Shown: in pieces, positions 48,606 to 63,622 of the stretch
Layout of the letters: every line of letters starts with the position of its first letter
Numbering within the stretch: position 1 is the stretch's first letter
Origin: Syncephalis fuscata
Lineage: Eukaryota; Zoopagomycota; Zoopagomycetes; Zoopagales; Piptocephalidaceae
Direction of reading: 5' to 3'
DNA length: 64,000 bases
NCBI GenBank assembly: GCA_025786725.1
Contig: JAHLTZ010000022.1
Location: 1 to 64,000, forward strand
Position numbers and translations under genes: made by a program
The notes under the pieces: generated by a model
Database searches by the model: none
Seen by the model: only the letters and a program-made list of their open reading frames with translations
What the model was told of the DNA's origin: nothing

Positions 48606-50186
48606 ATGATGATCCACAACCAGAGACTATTATTTGCAACACTCCCGCTAGATATTTACAAAGAGCTGGCCAATTGTCTCGATGGTCCCGAATTAGTTCA
48701 GTTATTACGTGTAAATAAACGTATCAGTAGCTTTTTATTGGAGTATAATAAACGATGGAAAGCCCTTTATGAGAGCAGATATAATCTACAGCACTACAAA
48801 GAACGGACCTGGTTTCGCTGGTTTTTGAGTGGATGCCGTGGTCCTAAGGGTCTATCAGTTCCATGGGCACTTGCCTATTGCTTACGTTGGCAAACCGAGC
48901 AAAATATTCGTGGTCAAAACTACAATTTATATTCCGTAGACATCAATAGTGATATGAGCCTCCGTATTGCTATGTCTCGTAGTAGTTATATAGTGCTAGA
49001 TTCGCTTGTATATAGCAAAGCAATTCTGTTAACTCTTCCTCCACCACACTTTGCTAAATCGACACTAACTTTTACATCAAGCACTGACATTAAACAGCAG
49101 CACTTTAATTACGCAGACTACAACTATCACGATAAAAGCCACTTTCGTTTTACCGACCATTATTTAGTTGCTCGTAGGCTACATTTTGAACCAGGTTTGC
49201 ATGTACGCCCACTTGGACGCGGTACATCATTTCACGTTGAATGTGGACTTGAAGACAATTACAAAGGTGTTAATCCAAATCGATCACTTGATGGATTCGA
49301 AACAAACTATATGACTGGCCATTATTATGCTATCACTTCGAGCTATATGGACATTGGATCACAGTGGTGCCTGGCTATTGTGCCGACAGATCCACAACAG
49401 AATGGCAATCATCATCGTGTGTATCATTTGGCAACACGACGATGGTGTAGCGAGCAATTAGTCACACCTATGGAAAATGCTACCTGGAGAGGAGCAAGGC
49501 TATGGCGAGAATACTCAAACTTTTGTATTGTGGCTATTTTAAATACACAACAAAGTAACGATAACCGTAGACAATTAGTACTACAGCTATGGCAGTTTTC
49601 ATTAATTGCTGTATCTCCTCGATGCATCTATACAAAGGTATTTTTAATCCAAGAGGATCTGGAATGTGGTCGGGATTTCAATAGCCATATCTATCGTTTA
49701 CCTGATGATTGGCTTCATATGCAAGTTACTACAGCAACGTCGCTAGATATTAATATTTTCTATCAGCCAGAAGTGAAACTATTAGCCTTATCGACCGCTT
49801 TATACACTAATAATGAGGCATATGTTGAAATAATGGATAAAAATTGTTGGCGCACCGATAAAGCAGAAATAATTAAGACACAATACTATATACTCGATAA
49901 AAACCGAATTGCCGCTTATACTCATGAAAATAATATGATTATCTATTCTTTATTGGATGGAACAATATTGTGGCGTGGTGTCATTGGCCACTATCCACTT
50001 AGAACTTTACTGAATGAAATAATTTATTTTGAAGACAATGGTCAAATACACCAAATGGACCTTGAACAATATCAATCAGCATCCATGGCATCATCTATTG
50101 GGAAGATAAAATCATCTGAACGATACCTGACCACTCTTTCTAGCGATAGTAAAAGTTCATTATTTATTTATGACTTTTCATTTTAG
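48606..50186 (+). CDS. F-box protein with beta-propeller-like C-terminus
   Basis: A single intact exon of 526 residues, the longest uninterrupted frame here. Residues about 11-55 are an F-box (LPLDIYKELANCLDGPELVQ then LLRVNKRISSF), which would bind Skp1 in an SCF ubiquitin ligase. A hydrophobic, aromatic, beta-strand-rich remainder includes repeats of DGTxxWRG and YFEDNGQIHQMD type, suggesting a WD40- or PQQ-like propeller that would select substrates. I do not recognise the substrate or orthologue. A decayed relative lies at 23569-25157. It starts at the ATGATG at 48606; the second ATG (48609) is equally possible. The next 770 bp downstream have no gene. Confidence 0.72.
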   Translation: MMIHNQRLLFATLPLDIYKELANCLDGPELVQLLRVNKRISSFLLEYNKRWKALYESRYNLQHYKERTWFRWFLSGCRGPKGLSVPWALAYCLRWQTEQNIRGQNYNLYSVDINSDMSLRIAMSRSSYIVLDSLVYSKAILLTLPPPHFAKSTLTFTSSTDIKQQHFNYADYNYHDKSHFRFTDHYLVARRLHFEPGLHVRPLGRGTSFHVECGLEDNYKGVNPNRSLDGFETNYMTGHYYAITSSYMDIGSQWCLAIVPTDPQQNGNHHRVYHLATRRWCSEQLVTPMENATWRGARLWREYSNFCIVAILNTQQSNDNRRQLVLQLWQFSLIAVSPRCIYTKVFLIQEDLECGRDFNSHIYRLPDDWLHMQVTTATSLDINIFYQPEVKLLALSTALYTNNEAYVEIMDKNCWRTDKAEIIKTQYYILDKNRIAAYTHENNMIIYSLLDGTILWRGVIGHYPLRTLLNEIIYFEDNGQIHQMDLEQYQSASMASSIGKIKSSERYLTTLSSDSKSSLFIYDFSF

Positions 50187-50961
50187 CAATCCAAATAAAA
50201 GTTTATAAATATTAGCGATGAAAATATAATGTGTATGACAGCAAGATGGATTGATATTTACAATAAATACAGTCTGTAATAAACATATAGTTTTTTATTA
50301 ATAGCATTAATCAGTGGATAATATATTGATCGATAATATGCTGAATGAATAAATCGTGACTGAAGAATAAGAATACATAACAATGTGGTATTGTCATTGT
50401 AAATAGAATGTAGAGTATAAGAATGATGATTACATAATATCATTTGTTACTTATCTTGTTAATATTCAATAAACTTAATCTTTTAAAAATATTATTATTT
50501 GAATCAAAGTATAATAGCATGACTACAGGCAGCAATACTAATGCCTTACCTCTAAATATATATATACGGCATAATAACCAGGAAAAACAGTGCAAAACAA
50601 GAAAATAATACAACACCGTAAAAACATTAATGCATAAAAAGAAGTACTGATAAGTAAAATTGCTCAAATAATAAGAAAGAGTGAAGAAAGAGCAGTCAAT
50701 GGAAAGTATTGACAGTAGTATATCGCGCTACCACCATCAAGATTGCAGAGTTATTGCCAGATAACCTGCAATTGCAATTAATAGTAACAACAAAATATAC
50801 AACGAGTATTACAAATATTAATAAAAATATAGTTGCTTGTAAATTATTAAAAGCAATTTGGTATCGTACTTGACCAGCTCCATTTTATAAAAGCATTAAG
50901 ACAGCTTTTCATCGTAATTAAGCCGTTTATTACATAATAATTATTGAACAATAGCAAATTA
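50187..50961. other. Intergenic region, no gene seen
   Basis: AT-rich 3' flanks of two convergent genes. Only short Lys/Ile/Tyr-rich frames. Confidence 0.5.
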
Positions 50962-51986
50962 TCAATCTATAGTCATATCAACGATGGGTTGATCATTTAT
51001 ATAATTACTATCCAGTTGTCTTTCCTCTTCATCTTCTGACGGTAGTTCTTCAATCGTAAGACCTGGGTAATTGCTGTGTTGATACTCTGTAATTGGATAT
51101 TGATTATTGGGCCGATAAAGCGCCATAGTACATGTTGATGGATTATCTTCATAATGAGTATAATTAGAGTGTGACCAGTGTTGTGTAGGTATTGGTGGTA
51201 TTGTTGTTTCTTTTGCACACCACCAATGATCCGATGAACTAGGAAAGGTAATTTTATCTGGTAATCGTGATGTTGTAGATTTACCTTGAGACCACGGCAC
51301 AAGATCTAATGACAAAACATTTGATGGCTGCTGTTGTTGCTCAGACATAGTTGCATCGAGTAAATCACCATTTACTTGCTGCCTATTATTATTAACTGAT
51401 GGTAAAGGTTCCCATGTATCCATCGATATAAGGCGGGTGCTATTCTCGTTTGACAAAGATTTACCATTGTAATTATTTAAATGATCTGATATAGTAGCTG
51501 AGCCAATAGAACGATTTGCATCATTGTAACGCGCTCGTTTCTTTGATGACGATAATGAAGGTGTTGATACAATTGGATATGACATAGAAGGTGACCGTAC
51601 ATTAAAAGAACGATGTTCATCATAATAGTTAGTGTTGTCGCCACCACCACCATAATCATCATCATCGTTATCATTTCGTCTTCGTTTACTGTGTAGTTGT
51701 GGTGATTTCGGCACTGGCTTCACTGTATGACACCAATTGGATGTACGTAATCTTTTTAAATCTACTGCCACATCTTCATTATCTTGATCAAAATGATCAT
51801 AATTTTGAGATCGTTTTTGAGGTCGAGAATTTCTTTCGTTATTAGCACATTGACTATTGTCTTCTGGTTCAATATTATTGTTTCTTTGTGGAATAAAAGG
51901 AGAAAACAACGGGTTAGACCCATTTGACGAGACCAATGGCGTCTGATGACTCGGTTGGAAGACGAAGAATACGAGTAATGGTTCAT
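50962..51986 (-). CDS. Low-complexity hypothetical protein, probably nuclear
   Basis: An open frame of 324+ codons, rich in Ser, Asn, Gln, Asp and Arg, with basic clusters (KKRAR, HSKRRRN) that could be nuclear localisation signals, and an acidic end (EELPSEDEEE). No domain recognised. The intact frame from about 51936 has no ATG at its head; the natural ATG at 51986 is in another frame that reads MNHYSYSSSSNRVI and joins the main frame if one base is added near 51955. Alternatively an upstream exon was missed. Short Trp-containing blocks (MDTWEPLPS, DHWWCAKETTIPPIP) may be the conserved parts. A disordered regulator is a guess. Confidence 0.5.
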
Positions 51987-52433
51987 AGTGGAATACTGAC
52001 CAAGTAGCTTGTGCTTAATAAATCAGTAAATAGATAGTTGAACAATTCACGACACAATAGCAATGCTTCAAATAATAGTCAACATAACAGTAACGACCCA
52101 CTAATAGCATTTGCTGTAATAACTGTAAATAGTGGTCGTTTGAAGTGTATTGTCGTAAGTACAAGTGCTAGTGAGTAATACGCAACTTCATTGCCTTAAA
52201 AGCAAGTAGAAAAAGTGAAACATGAAACCACCGGTGTTTGTAATAAGAAATCGAGTCATTCAACTAGAATAAAAGATATAGAGTTCACTTATAAATAAAT
52301 AGCAGCAGTCGCACTTTGTAGAGACAAATAGAAGAATATTAATAGTGTGGTGTAACAAGTGGTTAGAAAAGAAATTGCTAGAAGATTCACGAACTATTAA
52401 TATAGTTTATTTAATTTATTTATATAATAATAT
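51987..52433. other. Intergenic region, no gene seen
   Basis: 5' flank of the low-complexity gene and 3' flank of the helicase. No frames of note. Confidence 0.45.
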
Positions 52434-55392
<2,959 letters not shown>

Positions 55393-55575
55393 CTCGTTTG
55401 ATACTGGACTAATAGTGTGACATACCGTAGTTATGGTTGTTGTTGTTGGTTGTTGGTAGTGATGGCATAATATTTAATATAAATATTGATACAAGTATGA
55501 ATATCAATGGTCAATCAGTATGAAAGAGAGAGAAAGAGAGAAAAGAAGAAAAATATTTCTTGTTTCTTATTCACC

Positions 55576-56836
55576 ATGTTACGACGCGTAGTCATGTCGA
55601 CTGTAGTGTCACGTCCACTGCTTGTCTCTAAACGGTTAACTACCGGTATTATGAGTGGCCAGCAGTATCATTGTTATACTGGTATGGGTCTACACTCTAA
55701 TGTACGCCCTAGTCTAGTTCGGCCAACACCGATGACAACAATGATGAAGCGTTACTATGCTGCTGACCCACAAGCTAACAAAGCACGAGCCAAATCATAT
55801 ATGGCGTAAGTAATACTCTATTAGAATAGATTAATTAACAATAGACTAACTACTATCAATATAAATATCAATATAATTGATGACATCTTAATAGTTATTT
55901 AACTGGAAAGCAACTGCTTTATTTGTAGGTACAGGTATTGGTTTATTCTGGTATTTCCGTTCAGAAAAGAAGAAAATAGAAGAGACACGTAAGTATTAGT
56001 TAATTAAATATTAAATATTGCCATAATAACATAATGTGAATAGGCAAAGAGCAATATGCTACCAAGAGTTACGGTAAACCAAAACTTGGTGGTCCATTTG
56101 AACTCGTTGATCATCATGGTGAAATACGATCTGATCGAGATTTTCTCGGTAAATATATGTTGGTCTATTTTGGATTTACGCATTGTCCGGATATTTGTCC
56201 CGAGGAACTTGATAAAATGGCTGAGGTTGTCGATGCACTCGGTAAGCAAATAGATTAATTATTGTTGTTGTTATATTGTTATGTTATTAATGTTATGCTT
56301 AGATAAAGTACCCAAATTAAAAGATGCGGTTGTTCCTGTATTCATTACATGTGATCCAAACGTGATACAGTAGAACGCGTACGTCGCTATGTTAAAGGTA
56401 ATTACATAGATGATAACGATATAGTATATTGTTATATACCATTATTATATATCCTATCTTTATTAATAACATCTTATTTTAATTAGAATTCCATCCTAAA
56501 ATGATTGGATTGACCGGTACACACGAACAAATAGCTCAAGTAGCCCGTGCCTATCGTGTCTACTATAGTAAACCACCCGATGCTCAAGAAGGAGAAGACT
56601 ATTTGGTTGATCATTCCATCTTCTTCTACTTGATGGATCCTCATGGCCAATTGGCAGACTTTTACGGCAAAGATTTCTCAGCTGAATATGTAGAGAAGAG
56701 TATTCAAAAACATATGAATGATTATTTGGCTACTACTAATGGTCAATGGGTGGATGTCTCTTCACCAGTAACACTGCCATCATCATCATCTTCATCATCC
56801 TCGGCTACAATGACTTCAAATAAATCGCCACAGTAA
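55576..56836 (+). CDS. SCO1: SCO1-type mitochondrial copper chaperone
   Basis: Delivers copper to Cox2 of cytochrome c oxidase in the inner mitochondrial membrane. Exons: 55576-55805, 55895-55988, 56044-56241, 56303-56397, 56487-56836. A basic, hydroxylated presequence is followed by a membrane helix ([16 protein letters not shown]) and a thioredoxin-like domain with the copper-binding [14 protein letters not shown] (CxxxC) and the distal DYLVDHS histidine. The C-terminal Ser/Thr tail is not conserved. Frame problems: at the start of exon 2 (TAT-TTA-ACTGG should read ...NWKATALF) near 55900, and in the conserved [14 protein letters not shown] block near 56360 (CCAAACGTG lacks one A). Both need a single added base. 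The copper site itself is intact. The gene is divergent from the helicase with a 183-bp spacer. Confidence 0.9.
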
Positions 56837-56996
56837 TAATAAAGCCCGTTTTTTTCCGATATACTCCGGTTCATCCCGATTCACAGTGAATTACTAGAGC
56901 TATATTAGCGTTATAAACAACTTGTATTCTTTCTTTCGGTATCGACTGCTCATTCTGTTCTTTTCTATCTTTATTACTTATTGCTATAGCGTTGAA

Positions 56997-59430
56997 ATGT
57001 ATCGTGTCTTGCAATCTTCTGCGTCGGCGCGTGCCGTTTACAAGTCGATGTCGGTAAGTATTATATATATATCTATATATATATAGTTTGACAATACGTG
57101 CTATTTACTAATGCACTTGGTTATTATAGGCACGTCGCAATATTTCGTCTTCGCTGGCTGCTTTGGTAAGTTTACATGCATGTCTATAGTTGTGTTTGTG
57201 TAGTGTTTATTTATGGATCTATTAAAGATATGTATGGAGCATATATATATACAAGGGTGAATAGTGGCTGTTGTTGTCGCTCGTTGACGTCACTCCTTCT
57301 TTTTATACCTTCAATTTAAAATTGCTTCTTCGTCTCCTTTGTTGTTCTTTTTCTCTACGTTATTATTGCTGAATAACTGACTAACCAACACTACTATGGA
57401 TACTGCGACACAACAGCAACAATTTCGCGTGGAACGTGATACGTTCGGCGAATTAAAGGTGCCGGCCGACCGATACTGGGGCGCTCAAACTCAGCGGTAA
57501 CTATATTAGGCGTATGGAATAAAGTATTTGTATGCTTATTATGTTTTTGTTGGTCAGTTCTCTACAAAACTTTGATATTGGTGGTGATGCAGAGCGTATG
57601 CCTGAACCAGTTGTGCGTGCCTTTGGTATTGTAAAGCATGCTGCCGCACAGGTTAACTTGACCTATGGCATGGACGAACGTGTTGGCAATGCCATCATAC
57701 AAGCAGCTACAGAAGTAAGTATACCTTTTAGTTTATTTGAAATAGACATGTAGAATAGACCATTAACTAACTATATCCACTATATTGATAGGTATCTGAA
57801 GGCAAGCTGTTGGATCATTTCCCTCTAGTTGTTTTCCAAACTGGCTCTGGAACACAAAGTAACATGAATGCCAACGAGGTAAATAGTTATAATAATGAAA
57901 TCTAGTATAAATGAGTTATAACACACATTTATTTAAAGGTTATTTCTAATCGTGCTATTGAACTATTGGGCGGAGAGCTGGGCTCCAAGAAGCCGGTTCA
58001 TCCAAATGATCATGTCAATATGTCACAATCATCCAACGATACGTAAGTGTAAAACTTGTAAGGCTTATATCTACTTATACTATTGCTATTAGTTTCCCTA
58101 CGGTGATGCACGTGGCTGCCGCTACACAAATAGCTTACCGTCTTATTCCAGCAATGACCGAGCTACGTGATGAGCTGCAACACTGCTCAGAACGATTTGC
58201 TCATATTATAAAGATTGGCCGTACTCATTTGCAGGTAATTATTGTTAACTTATAGTCTTAATATGTGTAATTTTGTGTTTTATATTATTTAGGATGCAAC
58301 GCCATTGACTTTGGGCCAAGAATTCTCAGGCTACGTACAACAAATGTCCTATGGTATCGAGCGTATCCAGTCAACATTACCTCGTCTTTATCTATTGGCA
58401 CAAGGTGGTACAGCTGTGGGAACTGTAGGTATAGCAGCTATGCTGTATAGTAGTGTTAATGAATAGAATACTAATTTGTCTTAAATAGGGACTAAACACC
58501 CGTAAAGGATTTGATGAAAAGATTGCTAGTGCTGTAGCTGACTTGACTAAATTGCCATTCAAAACGGCACCAAACAAGGTAGGTTAGCTGCTGATATTCA
58601 TGGCGTTATTTATCAACCTACTAACCAATAATACTGCGGCTTGTAAAATAGTTTGAAGCATTGGCTGCTCATGACGCCATTGTTGAAGCTAGCGGTGCAT
58701 TGAACACTGTGGCTGTATCGTTGATGAAGATTGCCAACGATATCCGCCTACTAGGCAAGGTTATTGTAATTAACGATTGGAATGTGTGGCTAATGAATAT
58801 TGCTAACGAATAGGCTCGGGCCCACGTTGTGGCTTGGGAGAACTATTGTTGCCGGAGAATGAGCCTGGCTCTTCTATCATGCCTGGCAAGGTAAATCCCA
58901 CGCAGTGTGAAGCAGTTACCATGGTGTGTGCGCAAGTAATGGGCAACAACACGACTATTACCATTGCCGGCTCAAATGGACACTTTGAGGTAAGTAAACG
59001 GATATTCATGGTTAGTATTTACACTACTAATGCGCCACAGTTAAATGTGTTTAAACCAGTGATGATCAAGAATCTATTGTCATCTGTGCGCCTAATTGCC
59101 GATGCCTGCGACAGTTTCCGCAATAACTGTGTTGTTGGCATCCAAGCCAACGAAGAGCGCATTAGCGAAATTATGAACAAATCGCTTATGCTGGTCACTG
59201 CTCTGAATCCTCACATTGGCTATGACAGTAAGTGCAATATTAGTTTGTTTTATATGTGCGTATACTGATCAATGGGTTGTCTATTGTGTATAGATGCTGC
59301 TGCCGCTGCCAAAAAGGCTCACAAGGAAGGCACTACGCTTAAAGAGGCAGCTCTCTCCCTTAAGTTGCTTTCATCCGAAGAATTTGATGCTTGGGTCCGT
59401 CCCGAAAATATGATTGGCCCAAAGGCTTAA
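56997..59430 (+). CDS. FUM1: Fumarate hydratase, class II, dual-targeted
   Basis: Interconverts fumarate and L-malate in the TCA cycle and in the cytosol. Mitochondrial form: exons 56997-57053 and 57130-57165 encode a basic, Ser-rich presequence ([20 protein letters not shown] onward) spliced to 57417-57496, then 57558-57714, 57792-57878, 57939-58042, 58093-58234, 58293-58424, 58489-58578, 58652-58754, 58814-58989, 59041-59227 and 59294-59430: 1488 nt, 495 residues, frame intact. A second ATG at 57396 opens the same frame as [15 protein letters not shown] and would give a 471-residue cytosolic form. The fumarase signature [15 protein letters not shown] is present, as are [10 protein letters not shown]-like and SSNDT substrate blocks. 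Intron 10 starts GCAAGG, forced by the conserved LLGSGPRCG sequence. Confidence 0.95.
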
Positions 59431-59893
59431 TATTTTTTAGACAATAAAGAATAGCTTATGCACCTACTTAACATGCAATCACTAACTGATATACTAGCTA
59501 TTGAATAGCACTTGAGAATAATGGTGGATTATTTGGCCATAATGACGAATTTGTTCTATAACGGATTTAATTGCCTTGCTGTTTATCTTTAATAAGTTGT
59601 GCACGTGCTAATTCATCATGTTTTCCTTTATTCAGTCTACAGCGCCACATTTGTTCAATTCAATTTAATATAATTAAATTAATAACTGCTATACACATTT
59701 ACGTTTATTTTGATGTCATTGCCGAAATAAAACATAAGCACGTTTAAAATACCAATACATATATCTGCATGTGTTTGCTTGCAATAGTGACTAGCTCAGT
59801 ATTAAATGCAACACTTTTCCTGCTTTCTCCGTATTCTCAGCTTTATTATTTTGTCGCGTTTCTATAATATCAATTGAAAACATTATTGGTACC
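59431..59893. other. Intergenic region before the secreted family cluster
   Basis: AT-rich; no gene seen. The last 60 bp (TTTGTCGCGTTTCTATAATATC) form the leader of the first family member. Confidence 0.4.
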
Positions 59894-60732
59894 ATGTACT
59901 TTAAAAGTGGATTTATAAACTTTATTATTTATGCAATATTCGTACTAATAAGTGTAAAAATGCTATGGGCATTCCTGGTTTGGAGGTTTATCGAGTTGGA
60001 AGTGGGTATGGCACAGATTAATCGACTTATGACTAAAAATCATTTAGGATATCACGCGTTAAAGAGAGGTGCACACTTTAGATACCCCGGCCTTGAGATT
60101 AAAGAAAAGCTTCCTGAATCAACGCAACAATTATTATTTGCTTCTGGGACTCTTCGTGCTGATCACACTGTACAACAAGTATATATTACATGTGGTGAAG
60201 AGACGGCACCGATAAATACACTTTTATTTTACAAAGTAGCTTGCTTGCTTATAATAATGCATTTGGCAATACTAATTGTAGATGTTTTTGATAGGAGCTT
60301 TTACGGAGAAGCAATGCACAGGAGATTTCACGCAGCCTACGTAGATCAATTGCCATCCCAATAGGTACTTTCGCTGTAGCCGATTTACAATGCTATATTA
60401 CATTGGCTGAATGCAGTATAACATTGGAAGCTTATCGAGAACTCGCTAACTCATTCGATTTTCCTCAAATGGCTTTGATCCCATCTCTAAATCAATAGCA
60501 GAAGGTGAGTCGTTTAACAATGGTGAATATTAAACTAAATTTTATTTAGCTGTAGATTATGTTACATCGCTTGGATGGCTTACGAGTGTTAGTTCTTCGG
60601 TAAGCTAGTAGTATGAATATAAAAAATCTAACTACCCGTTATTTAGAAATATGTATCAATGTTGACGATCTAGGCCAGCATGTGTTTATGTTTGCGTTAA
60701 ATCCATTTATATTTGGGCATCAACCTCATTAA
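59894..60732 (+). CDS. Secreted/membrane family paralogue A
   Basis: First of three tandem relatives of an unrecognised family. Exons: 59894-60235, 60295-60504, 60550-60599, 60647-60732. It lacks the intron that separates signal peptide and body in the other two. Shared landmarks: VYITCGEE then LLFYK at the end of exon 1, IAIP...F.V..LQCYIT.AEC in exon 2, SLGW in exon 3 and ICINVDDLGQHVF at the start of the last exon. Its N-terminus is a hydrophobic segment (FINFIIYAIFVLISVKMLWAFLV) that may be a signal anchor rather than a cleaved peptide. Exon 2 is 210 nt and exon 3 is 50 nt, against 211 and 51 nt in both paralogues, so each lacks one base and the frame is broken twice. Confidence 0.6.
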
Positions 60733-61173
60733 TATTAAATAAAATAAAATGCAATTATACTTGTGCAAGCATTGAAGTTATTTTACTGTTGAAACGCCGT
60801 CATAGTCGACTTTTGTGTCACAAGACTCCATGCTTTCAATTCGATAAAATAGCAAAGGATACTTATTGTGCAAGTCTTATCGTAGAAGACAGCGACACAT
60901 CAACAGTAGTTTTTTTTACAAATTGGGAACATTACTTTGAAGTAAAATACATGCTATTTCAAAAAACAGTCAACGGATATAGAAATTTGATTTGTTTCGC
61001 AGTTTAAAATAAGAAAATTGAATAAGTTGCGTACAAACTCGGAAAGATGAATGCGTGAAACATGCTGTTATTGTTCAAGTTAACGAGTATATAACTGACG
61101 CACATGTATATATGCAGCATCTCTTTTCATCTGCTTTTTTATTTTATTTTTTAGATACTAGACAGTACACATT
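60733..61173. other. Spacer between family members A and B
   Basis: AT-rich. A 72-codon frame at 60789-61007 has no splice-linked partner. It ends in a T-rich leader before the ATG at 61174. Confidence 0.4.
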
Positions 61174-62042
61174 ATGATGATTGGAAACAAGCTGACTTTG
61201 CTTACCTACATGGCACTCTTACTAGCCAATGCCAGTTATGTATTCGCTGGAATACCAGTATTTAGACCAGTACCTGAAATACCTTCACTAAAACCATCGC
61301 AAATCAGTATGTAAAGAAATAATACCAATTATTATTTGTACATGTTAACAACGATTTTTATGACTTTAACTTACCTAAATTCCAGAGTATGATGGGCTTC
61401 AGATTGTCCTTGCATATGAAAATCCCCACCGATCTGAACAAACTTTCTACGGAAAATTTAACTGGCCAAAGCCCAACAGCGGTGTCTATGTTACATGTGG
61501 AGATCAACGCTGGAAATCAAAAATACTTTTATTTTATGAGGTAGACTTTAAATATGGCTGATAAACTTTAATATTAAGTAGTATGCAATAGGATCTTATG
61601 ATAAAAAATCAAAGGGGTGAAATATCAACGGAAATGAAGCGACTTATTGCCATTCCGTATGTTTCTTTTAAGGTCAATGTAATGACATGCTACATTACAT
61701 CTGCCGAATGTAATGATACTTTGGGAGATTTTGAAAAAAGCGTCGTTCGTACAGGACAAGGCCAGGAAGCATTATTTTATCATATGGATGAAGCCAGTAA
61801 AGGTATGTAGGCTGCGGATTTGATGTGCTTTATTGACATACTATGTTTAGTTCAAACTAGAATGAGAGATTTTGGCTGGGAAACTCAGCCTGAACCAAGC
61901 CGTAAGTTGGAATGCAGTTTGTGCTTGATAAACTAACTGCTAGTTTCTAGATGTATGCTTAAACCTTGATGATAAAGGAAGGCACGTTTTTCTTTTTAAT
62001 GTCGATCCATTGATACTAAGACACAATACGAACAGTTCTTAG
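61174..62042 (+). CDS. Secreted family paralogue B
   Basis: Five exons (61174-61306, 61386-61540, 61592-61802, 61851-61901, 61951-62042) give an intact 213-residue protein. Residues 1-25 form a signal peptide (LTLLTYMALLLANASYVFAG). The mature part shows YVTCGDQ...ILLFYEDLM, KRLIAIPYVSFKVNVMTCYI, a Cys in TSAEC, an FGW motif and HVCLNLDD near the end. That gives four conserved cysteines (VTCGD, MTCYI, AEC and VCLN), enough for two disulfides. Intron phases are 1,0,1,1, the same as paralogue C. I do not recognise the fold. Probably an extracellular or vacuolar protein; an effector or adhesin role is only a guess from the signal peptide and local duplication. Confidence 0.75.
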
Positions 62043-62667
62043 TAGGCTTGCTTGGATCTTGTTCAATAGCAAATGTTCTATTGCTTTTTTAACAACAATA
62101 AAAGCAATAATTTGATAGATTAGCTCAACAAGTAATATAGCGTATTTAAATTGATACTTTATTCAAATGTATACTATATATTTATTTTGCCACTAAATTT
62201 GCTCATGTTTTATATATTATATTGAGGTTACTATTTACACAAATGATCAAATTAATACAAGGCAAAATCGATGAAGATCCATTAATTGTAGTAAAAAACT
62301 TATGAAGCAATCATAGCCACTTAAGCATAAGGGTAAGTATGGAAAGTTACTTATATAATCATCGATAGTACTGGCTATGGTAAATCCACTCGTCAGCGTT
62401 TAGAGCATTGTGTCGCTTAAACAATTGCCATGTATGTAATGCTATATTCAGCGCTGATGATTTGGATGGGTATAATTTTTTAAAGCGCACTACTTGGTAC
62501 AAATAAAGCCATAAACACGTGGTATGTTAGAAATGGACAATAATTTATTGCGAAAATTGCAAAAAAAATACAAACATTAATGAACTTTTTTACATTTAAT
62601 AGTTAATTTTTTAAATAAAGTGTAATCTAAACGCTTTGATATAAGCAATAAACAATCAATATCCGCC
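62043..62667. other. Spacer between family members B and C
   Basis: AT-rich; no gene seen. Confidence 0.4.
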
Positions 62668-63532
62668 ATGATTATGCCAAGTACAGTTATTGCCGTTGCT
62701 ACTGCCGTCTGTGCGACATTTTTAGTGGTTAATATCAGCTATGTCTCTGCTATGCCTGGCATACCTACACTATCATATTCATTAAACTATATCAGTATGT
62801 ATATAAGCAAATAAATATAATACTTGGTAGTAATTAACATTTATTATCTTTTATATTATTTTATTCAAGATCAAGAATATAATGGGCTCAAGGTTACAAA
62901 AGAATATAGAAATAGACATACAGCAGAAAGGTTTTTTTCTGGACATCTTAATGATGGAAGATTCAATAATCCTGTCTACGTTACATGTGGAGATGAAAGC
63001 GACAAAGAAGCAGAAACCATTTTATTTTATAAGGTAGGCTATTATTGGCGTGTTTACAAAAACCAGTGCTAAACCTTTTAATAGGATCTTATGCAAAAGA
63101 ATAGGGCAAATCTGCTTGCACCTATATTGAAACGGTATATTGCCATTCCATACGCATCTTTTAAGGTTGAAAAGATGACATGCTACATTACATCCGGTGA
63201 ATGTCGCGATAATTTGGTTGACTATCAATCACGCACTTTAGTTTCAGAAAATGGTGTTCAGCGTTTTATGCTTCATATGAATGTCATTTTAGCTGGTATG
63301 TAAATGACATGTCTAATATTGTAAATTAACAAGTTTGCCTTAGTTCGTCAGCAGATAATAAATCTTGGATGGAGTGCTCAAGCTGCGAGTAAAGGTAAAT
63401 ATTGAGCTGTATTACTAGTTAGCAAATCTAACTATTTGATACTTAGACATTTGTGTGAATGTTGATGCGGAAGGTGATCATGCATTCCTTTATGCTTTTG
63501 ATCCATTCAAGCTTACCAATGGTGTTATTTAA
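62668..63532 (+). CDS. Secreted family paralogue C
   Basis: Five exons (62668-62794, 62870-63033, 63085-63295, 63344-63394, 63447-63532) give an intact 212-residue protein. The signal peptide (VIAVATAVCATFLVVNISYV) ends near Ala-Met-Pro. The mature region aligns with paralogue B over its length: YNGLKV, VYVTCGDES, TILFYKDLMQKN, LKRYIAIPYASFKVEKMTCY, TSGEC, LGWS and DICVNVDAEGDHAFLYAFDP. Exons 3 and 4 are identical in length to those of B (211 and 51 nt), and the phases are the same, so the three genes arose by tandem duplication. The sequences have diverged strongly while Cys, Gly and Pro anchors remain, as in families under diversifying pressure; this was not measured. Confidence 0.78.
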
Positions 63533-63622
63533 ATTTAAATTTAGATTTATTATTAAAAATGAATAAAATAATATATATAGAAACATTGAGCGCAATAAAC
63601 ATCATACAGGCTACTTGGTTGT

